A stretch of DNA of 64,000 bases from Grifola frondosa (lineage: Eukaryota > Basidiomycota > Agaricomycetes > Polyporales > Grifolaceae), in contig LUGG01000023.1 in assembly GCA_001683735.1 (NCBI GenBank), positions 248,001-312,000 on the forward strand, written 5' to 3'. Of the stretch, positions 26,210 through 40,708 are shown in pieces. Made by a program: the position numbers and the translations under genes. Below the pieces are notes generated by a model. The model was not told the origin of the DNA. It made no database searches and saw nothing but the letters and a program-made list of their open reading frames with translations. Numbering within the stretch: position 1 is the first letter of the stretch; each line of letters opens with the position of its first letter.

Positions 26210-26361
26210 CGATGTGATATCAATGCACAGCCCACACCGTTGTGAGATCAAGTTCGATAACTTGAAATAAATATTAGTTATTATACTATTATAATATCAA
26301 GTACTATTTTAAGCTACGGCTCCAGACTGATGGCTAACTTGTGCGGGGTAAGCTGCCCGAG

Positions 26362-26369
26362 TATAAAAT
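26362..26369 (+). promoter_or_regulatory. TATA box of MAG copy 1
   Basis: TATAAAAT lies 56 bp before the ATG at 26425. The paralogue at 30337-31973 has a TATA element at an equivalent distance. Confidence 0.6.
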
Positions 26370-26424
26370 CCAACTGCCACCATGCTGCCCCACGCGTGTT
26401 TCTTTCGATTCGCAACCTCCAGTC

Positions 26425-28285
26425 ATGATCTCCTTCGCTCCCATCATACCTCTCGCCCTCGCCGCCGTCTCCGTCGCACAGACTTACAGCGCGACATATC
26501 TGCCCTCCAACGCTCCTCAACAGAGTGAGCAAGGCCAATCGGGAACAAATCAATGTGGTTCTAGCTCGAATCAAACGTCGGAATGCCAGAACGCATACAG
26601 TACGTCTCATTGCTCTTTTCAAAGGACGTCTTGACGCTATAGCACGCCGTCTGTTGTACAGTCAATGCTGTGGACGACTTCTGCCTTTTCGCACCTCCAG
26701 CACCTGGTGCCAACGCCACCATCGGTGACACTGAGCGCATCGAGGTTTCCTGGTGTATCAAGGATGGCTACGGAACTAGACTGATTCCCAACGGCACCAT
26801 CACTGGGGCGTATTTCATTCAAACCCCTGATTTTGTCCAGATTACTGGAGCGGGTAATCTCACAAATATCAACATTCCTCAGGGCGATGAGGGAGGCGAA
26901 CTGGACCCCCATGGTGCAGATGGAAATGGTGAGTATTCGGCTAGTTCAGTCACTTCGCGCTGTTGGGAGGCATTCTCCCTGCGGCGGGATAGAGCATCCC
27001 CCGGCGTCGAGGATGGTCTTAAAACTTGCAATTTGGGCAGGGGAAGGGGTTGGTTCGCAACGTCACAGCGCGGATTCGTTGAGGACTCCGCAGCAGTTGG
27101 CCAGATGTGCTAATAATGGTAGCACGGACTGGCCGGTGACCAGCTTGTTCTCCAAATTTATCTCGGGTGACGTTTGCCAGCAGCCTAGCGTGACTGATCA
27201 AAAGCATACTGCGCGACAACTAATCTTCGGACAATTTTTTGTCTGTCTGTTGCGTTTTGGTGGACTTCTGCCGGCATCAGTAGCATTTGTCTTATCCTTC
27301 CCAAATGGGTTGCGAACTTCCCTCGTACGATATATGCGCGCTTTTCTGTCTTCCATTATCGTTGTGGATTGAATTCCATTGGATGCCGTGGTGCAGTGTA
27401 TTGACCCAATTTTCAGGAAACCCCATTGGAGGCCTAGTCTTCTCGAGTGCGTTTGGGTCACTAGCGCAGATGCACGAATGGACGGTAAGTCCCGCAAATA
27501 ACCTATTAGTTCCATCTCGTGCGTCTGACACGTCGGTGGTAGAATTACATGTCCGACACCGAGTTCTGCTTCCGTGCATGCAAAGATGGTCCCAACGCTC
27601 CGGCCCTCTGCCAACACATCTATGACGTAATGGGCTGCATGTGGAACATGCCTGGAAATTATAACCCCGGCACCTTTGAGCGCTGCCTGGCCGATTCCGG
27701 CGAGGTGCGATTTACTCTCCCTTCTGGACGGGCGCGACTGACCACTCATGTATGTGTAGCCGATGGGTGTGTACGGCACATCGACGTTCTTTCAAGGCGA
27801 GCCTACCACACCGTCCGCGCACCCAGCGCCGAACTCCTCATCGTGCACTACATTCACGTCCATTGGCAATAATCTTGCCATCTCCACTGGCACCACCACT
27901 TCTGGTGTGAGCGCGACGACCACCGGCGCTTCGGCTACTACAGGAACCGCCGCTGTTAGTAATAGTTCATCTTTGCCTGCTTCCGCATCCGCTACGTCTG
28001 GTTCTGCGAACATCACTGCGCCTCCGCAGTCGTCGTCGTCGTCGAGCAATAGTGTGGGCTCGTCGGTGAGCGCTGACGCTCTCTATTTTTTATGATTATA
28101 TATTATTCTTGATATTGTTGTCGACGTGGCGCGCTGATTTATTGTTTTCACAGACCCGTACCTCTACATCATCCAATGCTGCTCAGACCGGTGGTTCGAA
28201 CGGCGCTGGAGCGCGTTTCTCATTCGGATGGGAGACTCTCATTGCTGGCGTCGCTGTTATTATGGGCATGGCCCTCGCGCTTTGA
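26425..28285 (+). CDS. Macrofage activating glycoprotein family protein, copy 1
   Basis: Secreted, probably GPI-anchored basidiomycete surface protein; biological role unclear despite the database name. 369 residues, six exons: 26425-26599, 26662-26928, 27417-27484, 27543-27704, 27760-28065 and 28154-28285. Signal peptide MISFAPIIPLALAAVSVAQ, then TYSATYLPSNAPQQSEQGQ, DDFCLFAPPAPG, WCIKDGYGTRLIPNGTITGA, ELDPHGADGNGNPIGGLVFS and the Cys-rich stretch FCFRACKDGPNAPALCQHIY. After PMGVYGTSTFFQG the chain is a long Ser/Thr-rich stalk ending in a hydrophobic tail (ETLIAGVAVIMGMALAL), as in GPI-anchored proteins. The frame is intact. Intron 2 is 488 nt, against 209 nt in the paralogue. Confidence 0.9.
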
Positions 28286-28671
28286 GGAACGCCCGCGCGG
28301 ATCGTATCGGATCATATCTTTCTTGGACTCTAGGAATTCCTCGTACATACTACTGGGACGATAGTCGTGCATCCACCTGTCACCCATCTCCATCTGACTC
28401 CGCCCGACATCTACTTGTTGCATATTAGCCCACCTGTCTTTTTTATCTCGGACCTTGTTGTTTATGTTCACCTGTCGTACATCATACCCGTGTACTGTAT
28501 TTCCCCCACTGTGCACTTAACGATGGACCTTCTGTGGTAGTGACGATTTTTCGAACTCTTCCTTCCATTGTATGTACGCAGATCTTCTCATAGCATGTGG
28601 ATAGGATGGAAGTACAAGTACAAACTATAATACACCACAACACTCTTTTCTCGCTCGCCCTCTTTATTTGT
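28286..28671. other. Convergent spacer between MAG copy 1 and the glutathione transferase gene
   Basis: About 385 bp holding the two 3' untranslated regions. Nothing else recognised; the transferase end is followed by AT-rich sequence with tttattt runs. Confidence 0.45.
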
Positions 28672-30003
28672 TTAGAGAGGCAGGATATTGGGGATGGGAC
28701 CAACCGGGATGACCCTGTGTGGGTTGATCTATGGACCAAAGATAAATGTGTAAAGGAATGCGCAGGTAGATAGATAAGACACGTACGAAGGTGTGGGACC
28801 AGTAGTAGTGCGTCTTGATGTGCTCGAAATTGCACGTCATGGAGAATGCGGGGTTGTTCCAGTATAGCTTGCGCAGCCATAGGTGGATAGCGGGTAGCCG
28901 CCGCGAATAGTACGCAGATTGCACTTGAAGTGCCCGACGTACACGGGGTCGAAGCGCACGATGGTCACGAAGAGCCGGACATCCGCCTCCGTAAGTCGGT
29001 CCCCGACGAGGTAGTCCTTGCCTGTGAGCATCTTCTCGAGCCGGTCGAGCGACGCGAATAGCGGCACGACTGCCGCCTCGTACGCCGCCTGCGTCGACGC
29101 GAACCCCGCCTTGTACACCCCGTCTGCCCGCGCAGTGTAAGTATATCGGAAGAACCGACTACAATAGTATCACCAGCACGCACTGTTGACGGTGTCGTAT
29201 ACCCACTCGTTGATCCCGTCGATCTCCGCGCGGTGCGCCTCCGGGTAGATGTCGACGGCGGCCTTGTCCGCGGGGAGGAGTGCGTTGAACGCGCTGTTGA
29301 ACATCCGGATGATCTCCGAGCTCTCGTTGTTCACAATCGTCCCCGTCTTCTTGTCCCACAGCACGGGCACCGTGAACCGCCCGTCGTACTCAGGGTCTGC
29401 CCTCAGGTACAGGTCCTTGACGTGCTCCGCGTTGTGCAATGGGTCCGTCGTCGCCCCCGGGAAGGCGTCCACGTTCGCGAAGGGCCAGCCGTCGCACCCC
29501 ATGTGCGGGGATACGATGGAGACGTCTGCACGCCTTGAGAGCTGGAGAATGGACGGTGAAGAAGGGCTGCTCACCAATGAAGTTCTCGAGGCCCTTCAGC
29601 ACGCGGGTGATCAGCGTCCGCGTCGCCCAAGCTGCATGCACGTTCAACGCCGAGTCTGTACAAGCCCGGGATACTCACGGCACGCATAGGAAACATAGAG
29701 GTGGTAGCGACCTGCGAGGCAAACCAATTCAGTATGGCTTTACTCTGCTCGCGGCCGTGTGACAATACCTTTCTCGGGCTCAAACTCGCCGCCCTTTTTG
29801 ATGAACCTGCGGAATGACGACGCCCTGCGCTTGAAAGACCCGTCTTCTTCGGGCTTCATCTTCGTGATGTCACTCTGGCCTGCGACGTCGCGCGTAGTAG
29901 ACATGAGGCGATACTGATGCTGATATAAATGTGTTGGAGCAAGTTTTCTGAATGCACTGATAGATGCGGGTCGAGAGAAGAGGCGGATGCAGGAAACCAA
30001 CAT
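28672..30003 (-). CDS. ECM4: Glutathionyl-hydroquinone reductase, Ecm4/Xi-class GST (frame broken once)
   Basis: Glutathione-dependent enzyme that removes glutathione from glutathionyl-hydroquinones, useful in aromatic and lignin-product metabolism. Exons: 30003-29769, 29711-29679, 29631-29575, 29525-29184, 29123-28787 and 28728-28672; 353 residues from this start. The catalytic motif is YACPWATR (Cys89), followed by VSIVSPHMGCDGWPF, DPEYDGRFTVPVLWDKK, TIVNNESSEIIRMFN, and in the helical domain DYLVGDRLTEADVRLFVTIVRFDPVY and CNFEHIKTHYYWSH. A second start at 29904 (MSTTRDVAGQ) gives a 320-residue cytosolic form. The extra 33 residues from 30003 hold several Arg/Lys and no Asp/Glu, like a mitochondrial presequence. 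One base is missing at about 28892-28894 (C run), between TIRGGYP and AIHLWLRKLYW. Confidence 0.9.
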
Positions 30004-30336
30004 CGCATGTACTCTCCTATAAGTACCATACAAATAGCTAGCCTCCCGTGAGGGCATTTTGCCGTTTTCGACTCCATGTGCTTGGTCATTGAGCTCCGCA
30101 TAATGGGGCTGATACGCAGTACTTACTAAGTAACTAGGGTATAACACACAACACGTTCGGGCAGATGACAGAGAAAATGAGGGGACGCCCGACGCGACGA
30201 GGGCACCGGAAACCAAAGGGAAATGCAACCCAGGAAAAGTCCATAACTGCACTACACCACAACTAAACGCAAACTAAACGAGTGACTGATCCTAAAATGT
30301 CCAAAGAAGATGAAAAATTGTCCGAAGTCAAACCTT
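30004..30336. other. Spacer between the transferase and MAG copy 2
   Basis: About 330 bp, upstream of the transferase start and downstream of the MAG copy 2 stop, both genes being on the minus strand. An open frame continues in phase upstream of 30003, but without family resemblance. No repeat or RNA gene seen. Confidence 0.4.
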
Positions 30337-31973
30337 TTAGAGCACAACAGTGATTGCGCAGGCGGCGAGCAACAACTGCCACCCGAAACTGGCACGAGTT
30401 CCCGCGTTGGTGTTGTTATTGCCTGACGCAGTCTGGGTACTCGTCGAAGAAGTGGAACCCGAAGTGCTCGAAGAGCCAGTAGAGTGCGTGGTGCTAGTTC
30501 CCTGCAGAAAATAATCAGCAATATCACACGAGCAGAAACAAAAATACACAAAGGGCGTAACCGAGGCCGTATTGGACGAGCTTGTTTGCGAGACTCCTGA
30601 CGTTGCCGAGCTCGACGTCGTCGTGGCCGTTGAGGTCGAAGTTGGCACCGAGGAACTGGACGGTGCAGACGGCGATGCGGAAGTCGTGGTCACACCAGAG
30701 CTCGTCTGCGACGTCGCGACGACGGTGCTGGTGGCACTTACGCTGGTGGCGCTGGAGATGCTGGAAATAATGGTGGTGGGTGCGGACGCAGCGAGGCCAT
30801 TGCTGATCGTCGAGAAGGATGTACAGTCGGACGACGAAGGCGCCGGATGAGCAGCGGGAGTGGAGGGGTCACCCTGGTGGAAGGTCGATGTTCCGTACAC
30901 GCCCATCGGCTGTAGAGACGTGGCCAAGTCAGCGTAAAATACGGAGAATACCGGTGGTAAAAAAATAAACCTCGCCAGTATCAGCCTCACAGCGCTCGAA
31001 CGAGCCTGCGTCGTAATTTCCTGGCATGTTCCAGAAGCAGCCCATCACGTCGTAGATGTGCTGGCAAAGGGCGGGCGCATTGGGACCATCCTTACATGCG
31101 CGGAAACAGAACTGAGAATCCGAGACGAAGTTCTGTGTGACAAACGTTAGACTGTGCGGAATGATATGTGTGGAACAGACTTACCGTCCATTCGTGGATC
31201 TGTGCCAATGACCCGAAGGCATTTGAGAAGACCAGTCCACCGATGGGATTCCCTGCGAAGGAAATGCGCGTTAGATCTCGTGCCGTTGTGCAAATAAAAA
31301 AAAGCTTGGTGAAATCTAGCCAAGAAAATGGAAGGAAAGTTGATCGATCGGGAGCAAGATGGTATGATAACTTGTTGCTGAGAACTAATAAAATAGAAAT
31401 GGAGGATGGAATATAGCCACTACATAATAAAGGGCTATCTGAGGCGTTTGTGTAAACTGACCGTTTCCATCAGCACCGTGGGGGTCTAGTTCACCTCCCT
31501 CATCGCCTGCGGGAATGTTGATCTTTGTGAGGTCACCCACACCGGTAACTTGTACATAGTCGGGAGTCTGCACGAAGTGAGCGCCGGTGATAGTACCGTC
31601 CGGGATGAGTCTCGTTCCATATCCGCTCTTGATGCACCAAGCAACCTCGATGCGTTCCGGTGTTACCGATAACAGAGCTCGGACCAGGCTGAGGCGGAGC
31701 GAAGACGCAGAAGTCATCTACCGAGTTGACTGTAATTCCAAACGGCACGGTCAGTAGGCGGCCCATTGACGGTGGAAAATTGAGATCAAGAGACGAACCG
31801 TATGCATTCTGGCACAAAGAGTTCTGATCGGAGCCAGTGCCACATTGATTCGTTCCTGCTTGGCCCTGTTCGCTCTGTTTAGGAGCATTTGAAGGCAGAT
31901 ATGTGGCGCTGTAATGTTGTGCAGCAGCAGCAGTTGCAAGGGCAACAGAGACAAGGGAAATGAAAGGAAACAT
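30337..31973 (-). CDS. Macrofage activating glycoprotein family protein, copy 2 (frame broken once)
   Basis: Paralogue of 26425-28285 in the opposite orientation, 394 residues. Exons: 31973-31799, 31729-31462, 31252-31185, 31132-30971, 30909-30562 and 30501-30337. The first four exons have the same lengths as copy 1 (exon 2 is one base longer), so the gene structure is conserved. Signal peptide MFPFISLVSVALATAAAAQ, then YSATYLPSNAPKQSEQGQ, WCIKSGYGTRLIPDGTITGA, ELDPHGADGNG and FCFRACKDGPNAPALCQHIY. The Ser/Thr stalk is longer than in copy 1, and the C-terminus is hydrophobic (LLLAACAITVVL), suiting a GPI anchor. One extra G at about 31657-31658 shifts the frame just before ERIEVAWCIK. TATA box at 32023-32030. 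Confidence 0.88.
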
Positions 31974-32022
31974 GGAGAAAATGGGGGAGGGTGGGGATGC
32001 TGGATACTAGCAGGACCACAAA

Positions 32023-32030
32023 CTTTTATA
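32023..32030 (-). promoter_or_regulatory. TATA box of MAG copy 2
   Basis: TATAAAAG on the minus strand, 50 bp before the ATG at 31973, matching the arrangement in copy 1. Confidence 0.6.
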
Positions 32031-32639
32031 CCTTCCACACACGGCCATGACATCGCCGTATATTCGGGAACGTCAGCATGACATGCGACCGGTCGTTTCA
32101 CAAGCGATTGCTCTGCTGTATTCTTCTGTCAAACACGGCCTGAGGACGCCAGCAGGATAGAGATGATGGAATATGCGCATAAATTTTCAATTTGTGAATA
32201 GTTGTTAGTGCACATTCCAAGTGTGAAGAGAGTGTCGATCGTCGCGGCAACTTCCGGTGATTACTTTTTACTTGGCATAATATTGCACAGAGCCGGACCA
32301 GGGCGATTCTATCATTGCGTAACCAACTTCGACATCAAAAGTAAAGGAGCTTAAACTACACACAAATCAAACACCCGCGTTCAGCGGGATATTTTGTCAG
32401 GTGATGGTACTCCGGTGATGATCTTTTATTACTGACTTTATTCGTATCGATTTTCTTGAGAGCCAGTTAATGCTAAAGCGAATGAATGAAACGAATTCAC
32501 CACAAACACCGAGTTTGAGAACCAAACTCCAATGCCCTTGCTTGGCAAGGGTTAATTCGTGAGAACGAGTTAACGAGCGCGCAATGTCGTTTACAGTTCC
32601 CCTTGTTTATCGGAGTCGACGGCAGTCGGCGCTTCCAGT

Positions 32640-34657
<2,018 letters not shown>

Positions 34658-35318
34658 ATGCTTAGAGTCTGTAGGAGTCTGTAATTGGAGAGCTTTTCTT
34701 GATTTCTGTCGTTAAATCCATTTCTGGTACCTCTTGTCAAGGTACGAGTTTGCGAGATCCTTCCAGGTCAGAAAGTCGAGAATTCTGATGAGAATTTGGC
34801 TTTCGACCGACTCGTGGGCCGTGTGTTTCCGCCTAAGAAGCAGCGACTTCAACGAAACGGGTTGTGGTTATAAGGCCTTGGAGGCGGCGTACCAATGTGG
34901 AGGGATAACTAAGAGAAGAGAGAATCGCAGTACGGCGTATAATCATAAGCGCAAGTTACTGCACCTGTTGTCGTTTGTACGCAAAAACAAATAAAACTTC
35001 GACGTAATCGGCCAAACCACATCGAAGTAGGAAGCAACCCGTTGACGCCCACAGGCAAACGCTCAATATCGTGATAACATAACGACATAGTCCGATATTA
35101 ACATTGGCCGGCCAAACTACGTCCTCTCTAAGTACAGCCATAGATACTACACAAAGAAAAGCAGACAGCTAAGGTAGAATAGTGAGTGGAGACATACGTA
35201 TCGATCCCGTCCCAAACACTATGTTCATGCATCAGGTCTATACATGTGTCTGTCCTAAATTGGTGGTATATGATATGTCATGCAGTTCATGATTGGTATA
35301 GGGCAGCGTGTCTGTTCG
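34658..35318. other. Convergent spacer, nothing recognised
   Basis: About 660 bp between OYE copy 2 and the carrier gene. AT-rich in the centre; short open frames only. Confidence 0.4.
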
Positions 35319-37272
35319 TCAAGCATTCCCGACAAGCTTCCGCAGCAGTATCTGCCGCGTCACCACCAACAAGAGCACAGACGCCATGATACATGAGCCT
35401 ATCAGAAGAGTTAGGCCAGTTTAACGGAGGGTTCGCAGGTGAGACGTACCAGCATAGATGCCCACCGCCTTGAAGTTCCCAGTCGAGTTCTCAATGGCGC
35501 CAGAGATAGGTGGCCCGGCCAGCGCGCCCAAAGACATGATCGAGAACACCATACCAGCGCGCATGCCGATGTCCTCGACGTTGCCCATCCTCACAATTGG
35601 TTGGCCTATAAGGGAGACGAATACCCCAGAGAAAATACTTTGCGCGAAAGTGACTTAGATGATAGCGTCCGGGTTGGTTTACACAAGCACTTACCCGTAG
35701 ATTACCGCCACCACGATGAATGCACCTTTCGTCTTCACGTAAGGCCAGATGTAGGTCATAATACCTGCAATAAGAGTACCAGGTATCATGACATTGAGGG
35801 GACCTGGAGAGAGAAACGAGTCAATATGGTGTTAATGTGAAGGAAAGCAACACACCTTTCCGATCCGCCGTAATACCACCGCCCAAACGACCGATTATTG
35901 AACAAGCATTCGCAATCGATAGCAGGTAGAAGGAGAAGTTAGGGTCTACTCCCGCCAACACAGCACTGATGTCAATATAGGTCAAGCACTACATACCATT
36001 TGATTCGTCAACACAATGTCTTCAAGAAGAGCGCACAAGAGCTCACCGTGTACAGGCCCAGGAATGCGACGAAGGCGCTAAGAGTGTAAATTGAATATGC
36101 CGGATTCTTGAACTCCCCAAGGTGAATGAAGGGGCCGGGTTTAGGTTTTGGGGGAAGACGTCTGGCAATGGTCTAAACAACGATCAGCGAGGTCGTTCAT
36201 GAGAACGTGCAAAAGAAATTACACACAATATTGCAGACGATCAACAATGCCAGCAAGATAAATGCCATAATGCGCATCGTCCATTTGAAGCTAGAACGGC
36301 ACAGATCAGTTACGTCCACATCATCCCGCCGAGCCATCTTACCCTTGATGCTCTATCAATTTCTTCAGGATTATAGGGAACACCGTTCCGCCAACGCTGG
36401 ATCCGAGTGTCATGCATGCTAAAGCGATCCCCAACTTCTTCCTGAACCAGTGAGGAACAGTTCCAACCGCAGCGGTGAAAATAGTGCCACAGGATAGCTA
36501 CCAAATCTCAATGTCTTAGGGACCACTCAGAGCTGATGATGAATGAACGAGCACTCACTCCGACAGCAATTCCCTGGCAGAGAATGAAATGCCAGAACTC
36601 AGTGCATTCTGCCGTCACAAAAGTGGCGACGAAGAGCAATACGGATGCCGTGATAACGGGGACGCGCAAATGCCCCATGTCAAAGAGTCTACCGAAGGCG
36701 ATCCCCGGCATGAACACAAGCGCATACTGCGGTGGAGGAGATTAATATTGATTTCTAGAATGCTGTGACTGCTTCGACCAACCTGAACGGAACCGACCCA
36801 AGCTCTGGCATGGGAAGTGTATGGTTAACAGCAGTACATCTAAGCGAAAGATGTGGCCTTACATAGTGGAAGGATCTGTCCCTCTGAGAAGATTTTCGGT
36901 GTAGTATGCTTGGAATACCTATTGGAAGAAATTCAACCGTGAAATCGGAATATAGCTAGAACTACCACTCACACCCCACGCATTGACGAAGCCAAAGGTC
37001 GCGCACATTCCGCAAGTAACCTGGTAAAGCCGATCAACATCAGCGACCACGACACGACGAATATCGAACATATTTACCCCAAGTACAACAAGCCATGCTC
37101 TAAGGCCACCTTCCGGGAACTCGTCTACACCTTGGTCTTGCTGGTCGATGTAACTTGAGGCCTCGCTGTCCTTGTGTCCAAAAGTCTTCTCCGCATATTC
37201 AGGTTGTGGAGAGATGGCAAAATAGTAAAAGAAGAGGAAGCTGATAAGGGACCGCGGAGCGTATCCATGGGT
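35319..37272 (-). CDS. MFS carrier, monocarboxylate-transporter type (5' end uncertain)
   Basis: Major facilitator of the fungal monocarboxylate-porter type (MCH-like), split into many short exons. Recognised pieces in order: DEFPEGGLRAWLVVLG, CGMCATFGFVNAWG, FMPGIAFGRLFDMGHLRVPV, CTEFWHFILCQGIAVG, HWFRKKLGIALACMTLGSSVGGTVFP, KWTMRIMAFILLA, EFKNPAYSIYTLSAFVAFLGLY, SFYLLAIANACSIIGRLGGG, GQPIVRMGNVEDIGMRAGMV, LAGPPISGAIENSTGNFKAVGIYAG and RQILLRKLVGNA at the stop (35319-35321). This covers all twelve expected helices. The start is unresolved: the frame reading YAEKTFGHKDSEASSY is open upstream but has no ATG, and the nearby ATGs at 37272 and 37281 are in another frame, so either an intron or a one-base error lies near 37200-37270. 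Confidence 0.78.
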
Positions 37273-38615
37273 GTCTCCATCGTTGGGTTGATTTTGTCAG
37301 TGGCTGGCGGGATTACAATATTCTACGAATGACGAACAGCGCATCATATCAGCGAAAGCACCAGGGAGCATATAACCAACGCTTGCTTGCCTGATATTAA
37401 TCTACGGAAGGATGTTTGCCTCCCGAGACTGTAAAACCCTTATAAGAAAAGAGAGCAATGAAGTTTCGCTGGACTCCTTTCCACCTTATATCTCGTCGAG
37501 ATAAAGTACTAGCCGACAGCATTATCTATAGCGGTGAGAATCGGGCATTGTATAAAATCGACGTCCTCGCCCATGTCGAGTCCCAGTTCTTGGACGGGAC
37601 ATGCTTTAAGCGCCATTGTCTCGAAGTCGGCAACATAAGACATCCGACAGTAGATTGATCCTCTACAGGGCGTGTCAGTCGGCGTTTTGCAGTGCACAAA
37701 TTCGTGAGTCGACAGCATCAGAGTCCGGATATCGATGTCGTACACTCACCCAAGCCGGCTAAAACAAGCACTGAGACATGCATCGGCTTGATCCAGATGT
37801 TAGTCCTTTACATGTCTTAGATACATACAATGGACGGCAGTATTTTCCATGTGCTCCACGATGCAGTCAACAAGCTCGAATGAGGCTTGGGCGGATATAA
37901 TCAGTGCGGGCGAATGGGAATGATGCGCACTGCAGCCGCGGGTCTGAGCGCTGAAGCGCTGACGCTTAATGTGGGTTGTCCCGAATTGGGAGGTGTGGAG
38001 GTTCGCTGTGGCTTCTAATATAAATACGTATAAATACTATGTGGGCCTGCGGTCCCCGGAATTGTGTGTTGTTCCTATTTATGAGACCGCGGTGATGTCC
38101 TGAATAACAGTACTTTGAGCCTGAGCAATTACGAAGGTACATGTAAAGTTGTCGGCTCCTTGATTCTTGGAAGCCACCATAGGAGGAGTGAAATTCAAGT
38201 TGAGGATCCAAGTTCCCGGTACGAGAACCACACTGCTTCGCCGTCTTATTTCCGCGTAAATGATATCATGAATCCAGCACTTCCTTCAGAAGAAACACGT
38301 GAAACTCAGCTAGTAAGTATTGCAATTTGTCGAAAAATCATGATACCTCAATATGCATGTAAAATCGCAAAATGTGGACAAGTCCTTGCATATTCAAATC
38401 GGCTGAGGATATTCAACATCGAGCTGCTGAAGGTGTGACTTTCATATCCAGCCCAAGCATAAAATGCGCTATGCGACAACGGGGCACGCTGAATGTACGC
38501 ATTTAATATGCTCCACTACGTTGCAAAGCTGTCATACATCCCAGTCTCGGGGTGGTCGGCTGGGGCGCGTCAATTATCAGTAGCAGAAATGAAACAACGT
38601 GCCTGAACAATGAGC
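37273..38615. other. 1.3-kb region without a recognised gene
   Basis: Between the carrier start and the 3' end of the DUF6533 gene. Only short open frames (up to 107 codons) are present, none with recognisable motifs. It is moderately AT-rich, and I found no inverted or direct repeats. Confidence 0.4.
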
Positions 38616-40305
38616 TCACCGCATGTTCGACGGAGATCCTTTCTCCGCACCGTCGTCCGCCTCTCCAGACGTATCCGTAATCGGATCCAGTGCAACATTA
38701 TCAACCATGCCCACAGACCCGCCCATCGTACCGAAGACGATGGATTCAGGGGCGACATTGGCTGATGTGGTGTCGAAAATCTCGCCCTGGTCAGTCATGG
38801 TGTCGGAAACGGAAAATCGATTACGGAGGTTAAGGAGAAACCGCGACATGAGGATGGAGCTCATCCTACGTCATTATATCGATCAGCGATACGCAATGAA
38901 AGATGTCCAAAAGTGTAGAGGAAATTCATCAACATCACAGGACATACGTTGTAACGAGGTCACCAATGACATTGGTACCCTTCAGGCAGGAACCAGAAAT
39001 CAGTAACTCGCGCGCACATTTAGACTTACTGAGACCCACGGTGCCCATCTGGATATAACCAATAAGTAATCAAATTGAGGAATAGAATGGATCTGCGAAT
39101 CAGCCGGTAAGGTTACGGGACTCAGCTTCATTTCCGAACAGACTCACCCGAAATAAAGCGTTCCTGAGCAATTTGGTAGCTATTAGACGGAGGCACATAA
39201 TGTTGATCGTCACTAGAGCAATTCACCGTCTCTCAATAAGAGCATCGATAGATCGGCTTTGATGTTGGCGCGTCTCACAATCTTGTGGATCCGATACGTC
39301 TTCACCCAAGTCATTATAACGACGATGCCATCTGACGCGATAGCCATGACACGGGATACGACGGCCACTGTAATTGTGAACTCGGTAATGCGCAATCTAT
39401 GAATACCTCAGATGAAGACGTACGTCTGAAATTCAGTCAATGCACGTTCACTGTGATCGTGCGAACGACGTACAATTTATAGATTCCGGTTGAAATATCG
39501 GTAGGGATTGACTGACATGTGTAAATTCCGGAAGGAATCAAGTAGAAAGTAGATGTGCTTCTGAGGTACTTAAGAATAGATAAGCGGGGCCTAAGGAGCA
39601 AGACGACTCCATATTGTACACACCAAATTCATGATCGGAAGAACAAGACCAGTGGCGAAGACGATTGTGAGACAACGAATATCTCGGTTCCATAGCGCAT
39701 ATACGCGTATTGCAGCGATCGCTATGGATATTCGGCTGTAAGTTCATGCGGGATGTAGTGCTGTTTGCGAAGTAGACTGACACGCTAATACGACAAGCAG
39801 CGCAGAAGTTACAAGTTCTTCTACCCACAGTGTCACAGCACAGCTGTTGCACATTCAGTCCAAAACGGTTTGATAATGGCCTAGTGAATTGTAGCACCTC
39901 TGGACCGCATCAGCGATGCACCCAAACAGGATTCAAGGTAACAAACTTACTTCGAGACTGAGCAGGGGCGACAAGCTAATCATTACCACAACCCGATTCG
40001 CCAAAGTAATGTAACGCGTCAGGATGAACAAGATGCTTGTCACAGTCATATCGCGTCGCCAAATCTGCTGCACCTCTGCCTCAAATGTTATGAGGTGCTC
40101 ATAGATGACCAGAGCTGCGAGCAGCATCAGCGTTTGGCGCCACGAACCCACAATTTGTGTATGACCGACCAGTAGCAGCAACAGAAACAAAAAAGGTTCT
40201 GTGGAGACGCATTAGAGACAACAACCGGACGCAGCTGGAGACAGCTCACATCTCATTGTCGCCGACAACCGCCCGAAGCTGCGTGGCAGAGTCGACCTGC
40301 GACAT
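38616..40305 (-). CDS. DUF6533-type seven-helix membrane protein, copy 1
   Basis: Basidiomycete-specific seven-transmembrane protein of unknown function, receptor-like in layout. Start at 40305 (MSQVDSATQLRAVVGDNE). Recognisable blocks: LAALVIYEHLITFEAEVQQIW and RYITLANRVVVM (helices 1-2), AIRVYALWNRDIRCLTIVFA and GLVLPIMNLVCTIW (helices 3-4), VVSRVMAIASDGIVVIMTW with KTYRIHKIVRRANIKADL and LLLRDG (helices 5-6), and SSILMSRFLLNLRNRFSVS before the C-terminal tail, which is acidic and ends GSPSNMR. Only some splice junctions could be fixed (for example the donor at 40301-40250 and the intron after LSPLLSLE near 39948). The single-helix gene at 40709-41649 lies directly upstream on the same strand. 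Confidence 0.75.
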
Positions 40306-40708
40306 TTGAAAAGGTTAGAAGGTAGAAAGACCGACTGTAATCTACAAACGATCGATATCTATGTAATGTTATACTAACGGACCCGGGCGCTGTTGGGCGA
40401 TCAATATCAATGCATCAAAAGACCCATCTGATACACTAGCATCTCACCTGTTAATAACTCTGTGATTGTCAGATCGTAGCTACGGAAACGAACGCCGTAT
40501 ACGTGCCTCGGAGCTCTGCGTTTGGTGGCTTCATTTCAATGATCATCGACCAATCAGCGCTCATCTGGACGATGTCAGATGCAGCGTCAAGGTGCAACGA
40601 AGACAGAAGTGACTTGAGGACAAACGTATACGCACCAGGATGAAGCCCGATTCGTGTACCAAACATATGACAGTAACACAGGAAATTGTGAATGGCGAAT
40701 AATTGCAT

